NCBI GenBank assembly: GCA_902581285.1
Contig: CACHNP010000002.1
Coordinates: forward strand, 1 to 64,000
Direction of reading: 5' to 3'
Length of the DNA stretch: 64,000 bases
Source of the DNA: an uncultured Gammaproteobacteria bacterium
GTDB lineage: Bacteria; Pseudomonadota; Gammaproteobacteria; Coxiellales; Coxiellaceae
The notes under the pieces were generated by a model. It was not told where the DNA came from. It saw nothing but the letters and a program-made list of their open reading frames with translations, and ran no database searches. Positions 17,520-27,471 of this stretch are shown piece by piece; position 1 is the first letter of the stretch; each line of letters begins with the position of its first letter. The translations under genes and the position numbers were made by a program.

Positions 17520-18590
17520 TTACACTGAATTACGCATTTGTGAACATACACCGTTTGTGAAACTGTGTTGATGTAGTTTTCTGTTCGCGCACAATCTTTG
17601 TGTGGCATACCACAGGGCGACAGCCAAACCAATGACCACTATGGCTGATAATCCGACGCTGATTCCAAGTGCGAGTCCAGCGACAAGAGCGCTTTTTGCA
17701 CCAATTATTATTCCAGGCGCAGAAAATAGACCATGCTTTGCTAATAGCACACTTCCGGCCGACTTAACCGTGCCACCAATGACGCTACCAGTTGATGCTC
17801 CTGTAAACAGTGACGCAGTAGACGAGTATTGCAATACGCGCTTAGCTTTATGTTGAGCTGTTTTTTTTTGGTGACTGATTGTTATTTTTGTGCTGGCTAG
17901 TTTAGTGTTATCCACATTCATAAATTTTTGGGCAGATTGTAAATTGAGTGAGTTATCACGTTTTATGAAGGGCTCTATTCGATTGAACGCGTGTTTATTG
18001 TCAATTTCTTTTTCAATTAGTTTTAACACTTGATTTGGTTCTGTGATTGTTTCATTTGGTTCGATGCCACGATCTGAGTAGTTATTGATGAACAATACTT
18101 GCTTCTTTTGGGCTGACGCTTGATTTAGGTTCTTTGTAATGGTTAATGCCCAGCTTTGATTTATGAGTGAAAAATGAAAAGAGAGACCGGACAAAACTCG
18201 TTCGTTATTCAGATAGCAGAAATCAAAATTCTGTCTGCATAAATTTCTTATTTTCCGTGCTATTCTATCAGAGTCGCGGCAGGTTAGGGCTGAATCCATT
18301 TTTTCAACTAGGGTCATTAATTTCCTGTTAGTTAGGGTTGCGGTTACAATATTCCTGCCGGTTAAGTCACCTTGCAAATAGTCAGATGTATTAATTTTAA
18401 AGCTCGATATGTTCTCAGTCAGATCTCGCTGTGAATTCTGGTTATATAAAAACAAGGTTCGTGGAATGTCTTTATCTATACAATCAACACCTGAATTACC
18501 GCGATTATTTTTTTGTGCAATAAAGCCCAGTCGACGCAGTAGGTCGGCAGCTGGCCCATTGTTGTATATAATATTCACGTTATTGGTCAT
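17520..18590 (-). CDS. Unknown protein with C-terminal Gly/Ala-rich membrane hairpin
   Basis: The 356-residue product has a soluble N-terminal part of about 250 residues with no recognisable domain. It is followed by a basic stretch (KKTAQHKAKRVLQ) and two or three Gly/Ala/Ser-rich hydrophobic segments (roughly residues 265-335), the last being AIVVIGLAVALWYA. A short Cys/His-containing tail follows. This layout is common among bacterial proteins delivered into host membranes, but also among toxins and ordinary membrane proteins. The stop lies 67 bases from the convergent thiN. No signal peptide is seen. Function unknown. Confidence 0.65.
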   Translation of the reverse strand: MTNNVNIIYNNGPAADLLRRLGFIAQKNNRGNSGVDCIDKDIPRTLFLYNQNSQRDLTENISSFKINTSDYLQGDLTGRNIVTATLTNRKLMTLVEKMDSALTCRDSDRIARKIRNLCRQNFDFCYLNNERVLSGLSFHFSLINQSWALTITKNLNQASAQKKQVLFINNYSDRGIEPNETITEPNQVLKLIEKEIDNKHAFNRIEPFIKRDNSLNLQSAQKFMNVDNTKLASTKITISHQKKTAQHKAKRVLQYSSTASLFTGASTGSVIGGTVKSAGSVLLAKHGLFSAPGIIIGAKSALVAGLALGISVGLSAIVVIGLAVALWYATQRLCANRKLHQHSFTNGVCSQMRNSV

Positions 18591-18832
18591 GGTGAGTCGC
18601 TCTAGTTGTGTTTCGTATCTTGGTTACTTGTATTTACTGTTGCTATTATCATCTACATTGATTTCAGGAATATGATTGCTTCTCAACTTTGTGTTTAATT
18701 GTTGTTACAAAATGACTTCATTGTGATTATAAACCCATGTATTATACTGATTTTATTCACTGGTTTTGTATTGATGTCATTTAATCTTTATTTAATGATT
18801 GGTGTCTTATTAGGCTTCACTGCGACTCTTAG

Positions 18833-19501
18833 ATGACGATTTTAGTAGGGAATTTTGCTATGTTTGACTGTTTTTTTCGCTCGGATCAAGCCAGGCTTCG
18901 CCAAGATGCTGCACCGGAGCATCGAGTTTTAAGTTCTACACGCACCGAGTCCCTTCTTGCGCGCTTGCAACGTGATAAGTTATTGAAATGCTGTATTTAT
19001 GATGCGCTTTGCTTTGATATTATCCACACCAATTATCAGATTATTGCATTTCTTGTGGCTCCTCATGTGCTTCCTGATGACATTTACCTGACATGCTGTC
19101 AACAGTGGTGTGTTTTCTTAACAGCCGTGAATGTCATGACAGCAATAATGCATGGGGTTGTTTCGTTTTTACTAAAGAATAAGCACTCAGTGTCAGCAGA
19201 CTTTAGTTCCTCTCCTCTGCCAATTTATGCGAGAAAATACCCCTTTTGTTATCTGGGTATGGTTGATGTCATGGTGCTATCTTGCATTGCTGTATTGGTT
19301 GGGTTAATGACGCTTGCGTTTAGTCTGGCTCGGGATAATTCTGCACCGTCTATTCTGTTTGCAGTGAATTATACACTGGATCTTTCCTTAGCATTGCTTT
19401 ATTTTAGCTCCAAAAAGTGCTGGTTATCTGCAAAAATGCGGGTGGAGCTGTTGCAACCAGTGGATAATGACGAAGGTCACCATCCGTTAAGATTGGCATA
19501 G
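18833..19501 (+). CDS. Small multi-pass membrane protein of unknown function
   Basis: The frame runs from ATG 18833 (222 aa). A second ATG at 18860, preceded by AGGGA at about nine bases, may be the true start (213 aa). About four hydrophobic segments are visible: around residues 62-80, 90-115, 143-168 and 175-195. The tail is polar and His-rich. There is no recognisable family motif. It lies alone between divergent and co-directional accessory genes. Confidence 0.6.
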   Translation: MTILVGNFAMFDCFFRSDQARLRQDAAPEHRVLSSTRTESLLARLQRDKLLKCCIYDALCFDIIHTNYQIIAFLVAPHVLPDDIYLTCCQQWCVFLTAVNVMTAIMHGVVSFLLKNKHSVSADFSSSPLPIYARKYPFCYLGMVDVMVLSCIAVLVGLMTLAFSLARDNSAPSILFAVNYTLDLSLALLYFSSKKCWLSAKMRVELLQPVDNDEGHHPLRLA

Positions 19502-19613
19502 CTTTGTTGTAGATAATGTATTGAGAGTTTTTTACTGGGTGACGAAATAATTCCTTTGAATTTTGAGTGGATTAGGATAGCATGGGTGCAAATTAACCGA
19601 GTAGAATTGTGCC

Positions 19614-21228
19614 ATGCCAAGGAAAAAGAAAAAAAAATCCAAAAAAAAACTCAGCTCACCATGAAGCTGCGTCTAGTGTTAAGGTCCTAAATGATGAATT
19701 GATGAAATGCCTCGAACGTTCAACTGATTCGACTGTTGCTGTCAAACCAAGTGACGTGTCGAAATCTGTCGCTGTTAAAACTGGTAAGCCAGGTGAAACT
19801 GAAGTTAAACACGCATCGGATTATGAAGGGCTCCTCAAACAGGTTGCTTTATTGTCTTCAGAGCTTCAAAAAGCCGTTCGTATAAGTAAAAATAATCAAA
19901 AGAAAGTTAAGCAATTAACGAGTGAGTTCAAAGGTCTCACTAAAGTCAATAAAGAGTTAACTCAAGCTTTGCGTGCATCAGAAAAAAAGGCAGATTCGAA
20001 AAAAATTGATGCGCTGGAACGGGCCAATAAAGATCTGACTCAATCCATGCATGAATCGGAGCAGCACAGAAATCATATCATGACTAAGTTTGATCAGAGT
20101 CAGATTAAACTGGCCACCTGTCAGTCTTTATATGATGAGTCTCAAGCAAAATATCATGAAGCCAAAAAAGAGTGTGCTCGAATGTCTTATCGTGTCATTC
20201 AAATGAATTCGCTTCTTGATTTTTTTATGACGCCCATTGCCGCTTATATTGCTCCAATTGAAGTTGATCATCTAGCTCGAGGTTGGTCATTCACTGAAAT
20301 TAATAAATACCACCGCAAGGAATTGATAACGCCAGATGTCTTATTAGCTTTGACGAGCTTGATAAAAAACGCACTGTTTCGGTTTAGTGTTTATTTGTAT
20401 GGTTCAGCTTTACCGTATTCACCTTACCAAAGTGTGTGTCCGAGCGATATTGATTTAGCAGTGTTATTTGATCCGAGTGAATCATTGGAAGATGCTTTTA
20501 CTTATTTTTTGAATTTGATTCAATTATTCTTTAAAGATGAGGATGTGAGGGTTATCCCTAGAATTAAATTCTCTCAAGTTCAGTTACACTTCTCGTCTGG
20601 TTCGATTGACTTTACCATTTATAATAAAACGTTGAAACAGGTGATGCGTCTTTCTCCTTTTAATGATGTTTTTTGTCGTGTTTTGTTCGATGCGAATTGC
20701 GGTCAGGTTGTCTTGGGGGGGCGATGGGATTGGGGTTGCGCTTTGCAAAAAACGAGCTTGGCGACACCGGTGATAGGTGTGGTTAATAAGGACTGGTTTA
20801 AGAAAACAGCGCAAAATCCGGATAAGTCAAATTTTAAAAATATTGTTTTTATAATAAAAAAATTATCTCGAGCTTATGCTTCTGGTTTTCTCTTTAAAGA
20901 CGAAGTGTTTTCTTGTTTGGGTATGATGCTTGAAAATATGCGACTTCCTCGTGAAGAGTCTGATAGGGAGTTTTTTCTTAAAATGTTACGTCTAAACGCG
21001 CTAGTGTCACCCCCGGCAAATCCTCAGACCCGATCGAGCGTGCCAGCGGTAACATTGCTAAATTCACTTGTGCAGCAGTATTTAAGTTTTCTATCACACG
21101 TTGATCAGCAGGGTGAGCGTCTTTATTCAATATCCCCGCAAGTTGGGTTTTTTAAATCGCATATAAGTGTGAGTTCGAATGCTTTAGTGGTTAGTAAAGC
21201 CACCTATGCTGCGGCGGCTAGACGTTGA
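19614..21228 (+). CDS. Coiled-coil protein fused to a eukaryotic-like nucleotidyltransferase domain
   Basis: The long frame reaches back only to a GTG at 19609. An ATG at 19614 in the next frame encodes a natural-looking lysine-rich start (MPRKKKKKSKK) that joins the long frame if one A is removed from either A9 run (19629-19637 or 19641-19649). About residues 60-195 form a coiled coil rich in Lys, Glu and Gln. Then comes a pol-beta type nucleotidyltransferase core: YGSALPYS..., SDIDLAVLF (the GS...DxD metal site) and a third carboxylate in SIDFTIY. The SDIDLAV form resembles poly(A)/terminal uridylyl transferases. Residues after 370 are helical and may correspond to the PAP-associated region. 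All three catalytic carboxylates are present. The substrate is unknown; RNA-tail addition is one possibility. Confidence 0.75.
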
Positions 21229-21288
21229 TTAATTGATATTTGTTATGAATTGCGTTTTTAGTATCATCTTTGCTGCGATTGGATTTTT

Positions 21289-22074
21289 TTAACCTAGAAC
21301 GCCGTGCCAGCCGACGAACGTAAAGAACACTGAGCCAATTATGGCATGTGAAATAATGACGCCAATCAATCTTCTTTCGTTTATTTCGTATAAAATAGAC
21401 CATAAAAGGCTGGGTATATTGATTAATAAAGCGATTACATCATTTGGAAAGTGTCAGTGTGTGCAGCAAAATATCATGGTAACAATGAGTATTGCTCTTA
21501 TTCTTTCGTATAAGTTATTTGCTAGGGTCATGGTTATTCCCTGAATAACGCCTCTTGAAGTAAACTCTTGCACAGCGGTAAAGGCGGTGTAAAACAAAAC
21601 CATAATGACTGAATGAGAGATGGGGCTTTTTTTGGCGGGAAAATCAAATACGTGCATTTGGGTGTTGTTTGTTAGCTTGATGTAGATTAGTTTTGATATT
21701 AATAATGCAATTAGAAAGCCAATTGTAAGTATCAACGTTATTTTAATGTCTTTGCGCCAATGGTTGAGTGTGATTCCTTTGAATGACAGAGGGAAGTGAG
21801 ATCTGTAAATCATGATTACGTACACTAGAGTATAAGTAAGGAGTATGATATTAGATGTTAGTATTCTGGAGTACGGTCTATCAAGAAAAGAAGACACTGA
21901 GTGAGAGGTGATTGAAATAAAAATAAGTAGTAATAAGGTCAAGAACACGGTCGCGAAAAAGAAATTCATGGCAGTGGCTGTGTTTAACTTTGCTTTTACT
22001 AGCATATGGTTGGTTTGAGTGAGGATTGATGTGAAGTTAGATAAGGAGTTATTTTGGAATGATTGAAATTCCAA
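21289..22074 (-). pseudogene. CPBP-family intramembrane protease interrupted by an in-frame TGA
   Basis: Read on the minus strand from about 22074 (TTG; ATG codons downstream at residues 24 and 36 are alternatives), the product has several membrane segments and the family's first motif in degenerate form (VQEFTSRGVIQG, where most members have EExxxR). The frame meets TGA at 21454-21456 right after IFCCTH. Beyond it the same frame continues with HFPNDVIALLINIP and RRLIGVIISHAIIG, which fit the second and third conserved His motifs, up to TAA at 21289-21291. A TGG-to-TGA nonsense change would explain this. TGA ends other genes here (for example ycaR, recJ and ychJ), so recoding is unlikely. It is probably inactive or recently lost. 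Confidence 0.65.
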
Positions 22075-22299
22075 TTCGTGTTTTTTTTCAGTGTCTTTTT
22101 CTACTTTATTGAAGTATCTTGGTTTTAATTTCTTTCGGAATGGTGCCTTTAAACATATTTTTTAGACAATTATTTACCCAGTTATTTTCGGTTGTCAATT
22201 ATTGTCTCTTTTCCTGCTGTTCATCATAATACTATACCATTTGAAACACTAATATAAAGCAGTGGTAATAAGATCCGGATCCGTTTTTTTCATTTTATC

Positions 22300-23517
22300 T
22301 TATTTATGTGCTACCGGCTTTAAATTATGGTTACACTCTTTGTCTAAGTGACGCTGCCCTATTACAAATAGAGACACAAGCACTAGGCACACTGCAAGCA
22401 TAATCGCAATAAATATAATCATAGGCGTAAAACTGGTTGAGCCCAATATGCAGACGCACATGGTCGCGCAAAACATATTAATAAAAGACATAATGCTGGC
22501 AGAGGCACCTTTGTCTGCGATAGCGTTGGTTGCCATATAGCTGGCGGATGCATACAATAAACCGCTACTAAAATTACACAGTCCTGACATTAAAAAAAAC
22601 GAAGATGGGTCGAATTGTTTATGTTGTAAAGCTAGGCAGAACATAGTTAGGCTGATGAGCATGCCTATCAATCCGAGTTTGCACGTATTATAGCATCCCA
22701 GCTTTGGGGTTGCACGAGATCCTATTATAACGCTTAAAAGCATCCCAGCTGTGTTTATACTGTTCCAGTACCCAAAACCACTTGAGGTCATTTTTAAACT
22801 AAGCTGGCTATATAAAGGAGCTGCAAAATTGTATCCATAAGTGAACATCGATGAAAAACCGACTGTTAGCGAGAATATAATTAACCGTTTGCTAGTGCAT
22901 GCATGCTTTAAGGATAAGATACTTTTCTTGATGGGCTGATTTTCGTGTTTTATTTTTTCCGCAGGTAAATATTTTATTAGGTAGAGTAGAATAGTTGCGT
23001 GTACTAACAGTGCGAAGAAACAATTTTGCCAGTGTCCGTGCTCGGTTACGATCCCCCCAATAGCAATTGCAATGCCAATGCCTAATGTAAATGATATTAA
23101 CGTGTATGAAAACGCTGTTTTTGCTTGTTTTTTAGGGAGTGTTTCGTTTAGAAGAATAAAGGTGCATGCTAGGCCAGATGCTGAACCTAAGCCGGTGATG
23201 AATCTTCCTACGAGAATGCCGCTATAGTTCATTTGATAGGAATAAAAAAGACAGATTATTATACCAATAATATAGATGCCTATTCCGATTTTTAATGCTT
23301 GAATTCTCCCTAGGGTATTTGCTAGCGGGCCATAAATAAGCTGACCTAATGCATAACTGACTAAAAAAATTGAAATAACCCACTCTAAGGAGTCGTTTGA
23401 TAAGCGAAATGCTTGTTGGATTGTAGGCAATGCTGGTGTTATCACAGCAGCCGCAACGGAAGCTAGAGAAATATAACTTAATAGCAGTATTAATTTTATT
23501 TGTTTTAGTTTTTCCAT
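22300..23517 (-). CDS. MFS transporter, drug-resistance (Bcr/CflA-like) type
   Basis: The 405-residue product has about 12 hydrophobic segments and starts with the DHA1-type pattern ITPALPTIQQAF, with the loop 2-3 motif GPLANTLGRIQALK (the MFS GxxxDRxGRR site in weakened form). LVGRFITGLGSASG fits motif B in the fourth helix. Such proteins export drugs or metabolites by proton antiport across the inner membrane. Gene neighbours do not suggest a substrate. The Bcr/CflA assignment rests on length and these motifs; another DHA1 subfamily is possible. Confidence 0.85.
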   Translation of the reverse strand: MEKLKQIKLILLLSYISLASVAAAVITPALPTIQQAFRLSNDSLEWVISIFLVSYALGQLIYGPLANTLGRIQALKIGIGIYIIGIIICLFYSYQMNYSGILVGRFITGLGSASGLACTFILLNETLPKKQAKTAFSYTLISFTLGIGIAIAIGGIVTEHGHWQNCFFALLVHATILLYLIKYLPAEKIKHENQPIKKSILSLKHACTSKRLIIFSLTVGFSSMFTYGYNFAAPLYSQLSLKMTSSGFGYWNSINTAGMLLSVIIGSRATPKLGCYNTCKLGLIGMLISLTMFCLALQHKQFDPSSFFLMSGLCNFSSGLLYASASYMATNAIADKGASASIMSFINMFCATMCVCILGSTSFTPMIIFIAIMLAVCLVLVSLFVIGQRHLDKECNHNLKPVAHK

Positions 23518-23829
23518 TTGTTGACTAATGCAGTGTGCCTAATTTTTATTCTACGTTGTGCTGCTAGAACATACAACAAAGTTTTATTTTGGTGTGAATT
23601 AGTGTCAGTTAAAGTTTTTTTTAGGTATTATTTTATTGATAATCTGCGTGCTATGCTGTTTTGATATTCGCTTTAACAGAGAGGCTTTTAGTTTTTTTTA
23701 TTCAGTCGGATTGTTTGAAAATTCTTATTTGTTTTGACATGTTTGTTCGCCGTATTGTCGCTCTCGACCTAATTGTGTTCAGAACAGCGGTTAGAAATGA
23801 CTAACTGTTATTTTTCGAATGGCTTTTTT
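23518..23829. other. Intergenic region, 312 bases
   Basis: AT-rich sequence between the start of the MFS gene and the end of aacS, both on the minus strand. It contains T runs of 7-8 bases but I see no convincing ORF, RNA gene or hairpin. It may hold the MFS promoter. Confidence 0.5.
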
Positions 23830-25774
23830 TTAAGATTCAATTTCATTTGCATTGAAATGGTTTAAACTGTCTGGGTTGATTAATGCAAGCTGGTTATCGA
23901 TTGGTAATTTAAGTAATTTTTTTCTGACTGTCGATTCGGCAAGTTTGCCACTCAATGTGCGTGGTAATTCCGGTACCGCTATAATTTGGTGAGGAACGTG
24001 ATGCGTTGATGTGCCGTTTTTTATTTGATGCTTGATTTCAGTAGAGAGTCGCTCTGTTAGGCTCTTCTGCTCTTTGAGGACGACAAATAAGATAATTCTT
24101 TCATCTTCTGCTATAGGGTAACCAACCGCTATTGATTCGAGCACGTCGTTTATCTTGTCTACTTGGCGGTATATTTCAGCAGTCCCAATCCGCACACCAC
24201 CAGGGTTAAGAGTGCTGTCTGATCGCCCGTAAATTATTAAACCACCGCTTGGTTGAATGCTGGCATAATCACGGTGAGCCCAAATATTTTCATAATAACT
24301 GAAATAGGTTTTTTTATATTTTGTTTGGTTTAAATCATTGTAAAATCCCAGAGGCATTGATGGGAAGGCTTGTGTGCATACTAATTCTCCTTTTTGGTTA
24401 ATGACAGGTTGGCCCGATTGATCGTAAACCTCAACCGCCATGCCAAGGCCCTTGCACTGGATTTCGCCGCGTAATACCGGGCTGAGCGGGTTTCCAAGTG
24501 CAAAGCAGGAGACGATATCAGTACCACCTGATATTGAGTTTAAGCAGACATCGCTTTTGACTTGTTGGTATATATAGTCAAATGATTTTGGTAAAAGAGG
24601 TGAGCCAGTTGAGAGCACCGTTTTTAATGTGGTTAAATCATAGAATTTTTTTGGTTCGCACATGTTCTTTTGGCATAACTCGATGTATTTTGCACTGACT
24701 CCAAAATGCGTAATCTGATGCTCATCTATCAGTGAGAATAGTTGATCGGTGTGCTTGTAGGTGGGGCAGCCGTCAAATAATACCAATGTTGCCTCACTTG
24801 CAAGTGCGCTTATCAGCCAGTTCCACATCATCCATCCGGTGGTAGTGTAAAAAAATACGCGATCATGTGGTTTTATATCACAGTGTAGTTGGTGTTCTTT
24901 AATGTGTTGTAGTAGTGTTCCGCCAGCACCATGAATGATGCATTTGGGTTTTCCTGTTGTGCCTGATGAAAATAATATCATCAGCGGATGATTAAATGGC
25001 AGAGGCTCAAACGCGAGTGGTAACCGGCTTTTAGGAATATCTTGGTATCGGATGGAATTCTTATAGCTGGATTCAATGCTTGTTTTACTTCTTTCCGTCA
25101 GAATGATGGTGCTTGTTGGGTTTAGCTTTTTTTTGAATTAATTGTATTTTATCGCTATGGTCGTGCACTTTTCCTTTGTATTGGTGTTTGTCCGTTATGA
25201 TAATGTGGGATGGGCTAATCTGGGATAAGCGATCCAGGATGTTATCCGATCCAAAATCAGGAGAGCAACACGACCAAACGGCTCCAATGCTCGAGCATGC
25301 TAGCATGGCGATTATGGCGAAACGATTGTTGGGTAGTACGGCTGCGATTCTGTCTCCGGGCTTAACACCATGTTGGCGCCAATGTTGAGATAGGCGATTG
25401 ACTTCGGTTTTTAGTGCTGATAGCGAGATTGTTTCTGATTCACCTTGTTCATTAATTTCGATTAGTGCTAGTGTGTTGTCTCTGTTATGTAAAAGATTTT
25501 CAGCATAATTGAGCTTGCTACCCACAAACCATTTGCAGTCGACAATATGCTTTGCATTTTGCAATATTGTGCTTGCTGGTTGTTGGTGTATAACACAACT
25601 AAATTGCCACACGCTACCCCAAAACTCAGAAGGCTGATATATTGACCATTTGTGTAGCTTTTCATAGCTGTTGATGTTGAGTGACTTGGTTTTGTTAACG
25701 AAGTTGATGAATTGACTGATGAGTGATTGCTTTTTTCGTTCTTTGGGTGGTGTCCATAATGGCTGGTTGCTCAT
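23830..25774 (-). CDS. aacS: Acetoacetyl-CoA synthetase, split by a +1 frameshift
   Basis: AacS activates acetoacetate to acetoacetyl-CoA with ATP. The start is the ATG at 25774, with AAGGA eight bases upstream. The first frame encodes the N-terminal part through NLLHNR and AAVLPNNRFAI to about residue 220, then goes out of frame in an 8-T run (+ strand 25127-25134; A8 on the coding strand). Removing one A restores a seamless product of about 647 aa, the usual AacS length, continuing with PLPFNHPLMILFSSGTTGKP (AMP-binding P-loop), the SGGTDIVSCF segment and the C-terminal GKLAE lysine region. All adenylate-forming enzyme motifs are present, so the gene is intact apart from this base. It is divergent from a hotdog thioesterase gene, which may act on related acyl-CoAs. 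Confidence 0.9.
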
Positions 25775-25843
25775 GCTTCTGTCCTTGCATCCTAATGCAG
25801 AATCATTATACTTTAAGTATGTGATTATTGATAGGGATGAAGA

Positions 25844-26365
25844 ATGAGTAAAGCGTTGTATAAAATTTCTGGTTTGTTGCATAAGTCTAAAACATCATCT
25901 TTCGCTTTAAGGAAATTAAATTTTCTTATGCGTGTTGGCGTTCCATTTAATCGTCCTCATCGGCTGTTTGTGCGTCAAGTTGCTGAGAACTCGATTGAGT
26001 GCAGCATGCCTTATGCTAAGCGTAATTTTAATCACTTGAATGGCATGCATGCTTGCGCTATCGCGACTCTTGGTGAGTATTGTTCCGGGTTGTCTCTTTT
26101 ATTGTATTTCAAACCAGAATTGTATCGATTGATCATGAAAAAAATTGAAGTGAGTTATCACTATCAAGGTAGGTCTAATTTGCACTCAAAATGCCAAGTG
26201 AATCCCAGTGATTGTGAAAACTTATTGCGGCAACTGAGTGGAGTTGACACGGCCAGCCAAGATATGTCAACTGAAATTTATGACACTGATAATAACCATA
26301 TTGCGACAGTTTGTACCACCTGGCAAGTTAAGCCTTGGTCTAAGGTAAGGCTAAAAAAGAATTAG
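25844..26365 (+). CDS. DUF4442-type hotdog-fold thioesterase-like protein
   Basis: The ATG at 25844 follows AGGGA at about eight bases. The 173-residue product has the DUF4442/YiiD-C hotdog pattern: an N-terminal helical part, then KRNFNHLNGMHACAIATLGEYCSG, where Asn/His and the distant Glu lie on the catalytic helix. It ends in a strand pattern VCTTWQVKPW. Such proteins hydrolyse or bind acyl-CoA or acyl-ACP thioesters. It is divergent from aacS with 69 bases between the two starts, so a shared control region is plausible. The last four bases overlap the convergent gene. Confidence 0.8.
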   Translation: MSKALYKISGLLHKSKTSSFALRKLNFLMRVGVPFNRPHRLFVRQVAENSIECSMPYAKRNFNHLNGMHACAIATLGEYCSGLSLLLYFKPELYRLIMKKIEVSYHYQGRSNLHSKCQVNPSDCENLLRQLSGVDTASQDMSTEIYDTDNNHIATVCTTWQVKPWSKVRLKKN

Positions 26366-27039
26366 GCAATTTTTCCTTCGCTGCAATGTGCTAACAATTT
26401 TTTAGCTGTGTAGCTACTGAATCCTTTTGCGCGTGATATCAGACCTGAGAACACGTTTTGTTCTTTGGTTCCTGTGGCGACAGATGATTTGCAGTGGTTG
26501 AAGGCCGTGGCTAAAGCGTTACAGTGGGACTGAATTTCTTGTTTGACTAGAAGTGTTAGTTGTTGATCATCGAGGTAGTTAATAGCCGCCATCTCAGTCT
26601 TTTTTGCGATGATATGGCGTAACTGTTTAGACTCGGTCAATTGATGGAACGTGTGAATGAGTAGGCCGATTTTTTCTCTAGTTTTATTTTCTGTTTCACT
26701 AAGTCGGGATCTTAAATAAGCATTGACCATTTTTTGATAGGTGTTTTCATTACGTTGTTGCAAGCCGTAAAGAATAGGGAAGCAGTGGCTAAGCAAAGTT
26801 GCAAGCGGCATTTTAGGATCGAGCTTCATGTTCTTTGGGAGGTGGTTCGAAATGAATTTCACGTCTTTGAACTTGGTGCGTAAGAAGCGAAGGAACTCAT
26901 CTGTGATTTCGTTGACCAAGCTGCTGAATGTGGTGAGCATGTTGTCAGTGTGCAATGGCAGTTGGAGGCGTTTTGCGCCTGAATGGAGTGATGGGTTGGC
27001 GCTGACAAAGTCAAAACCGCTTCGGTATTTAGAGCTCAT
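26362..27039 (-). CDS. Protein of unknown function (225 aa)
   Basis: The ATG at 27039 has AAGG about eight bases upstream. The product is soluble and helical with no signal peptide or recognised domain. It has a basic C-terminal stretch (SRAKGFSSYTAKKLL). It is convergent with the thioesterase gene and overlaps it by four bases. Its composition is similar to the unknown proteins at 15-18 kb. Confidence 0.6.
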   Translation of the reverse strand: MSSKYRSGFDFVSANPSLHSGAKRLQLPLHTDNMLTTFSSLVNEITDEFLRFLRTKFKDVKFISNHLPKNMKLDPKMPLATLLSHCFPILYGLQQRNENTYQKMVNAYLRSRLSETENKTREKIGLLIHTFHQLTESKQLRHIIAKKTEMAAINYLDDQQLTLLVKQEIQSHCNALATAFNHCKSSVATGTKEQNVFSGLISRAKGFSSYTAKKLLAHCSEGKIA

Positions 27040-27376
27040 TTTTTTTACCTTACATAATTAATCTTAAAGTTTAGTTGTTTCTTGGTTCTGTGTTCTTAAA
27101 ATTAAGAACAGTTTAAACAAAAAACAAAGTTGTCACTGTTATGATACGCATTTTTTTCTTTTTGACAAGGTTACTTAGCTTAAAATAGAAAAAAAAAAAC
27201 CAAAATCTTGTGTCTTTTTTGACGTTTAATTTTTAGTTAATAATTTATCCCTTATATTGGTTGCTTGATGGCATGACAAGATTAGGTTTTTAATTATGTT
27301 GATTATTAAATTCTTAAATGGTATCTTTTGACGTCGATAATCAGCACCCGGTGTGATTGTCAAAAATTCGGTTTTG
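27040..27376. other. AT-rich intergenic region upstream of tRNA-Val
   Basis: No gene is visible in these 337 bases. A weak candidate promoter for the tRNA is TTGACG (27328-27333), then 18 bases and TGTGAT (27352-27357). A TTGACA at about 27162 has no well-spaced -10. A run of ten A lies near 27190. Confidence 0.4.
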
Positions 27377-27453
27377 GGGCGGGTAGCTCAGCTGGTTAGA
27401 GCGCCACGTTGACATCGTGGAGGTCGGAGGTTCGAGTCCTCTTCCGCCCACCA
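27377..27453 (+). tRNA. tRNA-Val (anticodon GAC)
   Basis: A complete 77-base cloverleaf with encoded CCA. The acceptor GGGCGGG pairs with TCCGCCC (one G-U). The D arm contains GCTCAGCTGGTTAGAGC, the anticodon stem CCACG/CGTGG encloses TTGACAT, and the T arm has the TTCGAGT loop. The anticodon GAC reads GTC/GTT valine codons. It lies 18 bases upstream of thrS and may be co-transcribed with it. Confidence 0.97.
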
Positions 27454-27471
27454 TTTTTTTTTGGATTATTT

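Noticed and set aside
21454-21456. TGA read as an amino acid (Trp or selenocysteine) in the CPBP gene
   Set aside because: TGA closes several intact genes in the window (recJ, ychJ, ycaR) and no selenocysteine insertion structure is evident; a nonsense mutation is simpler.
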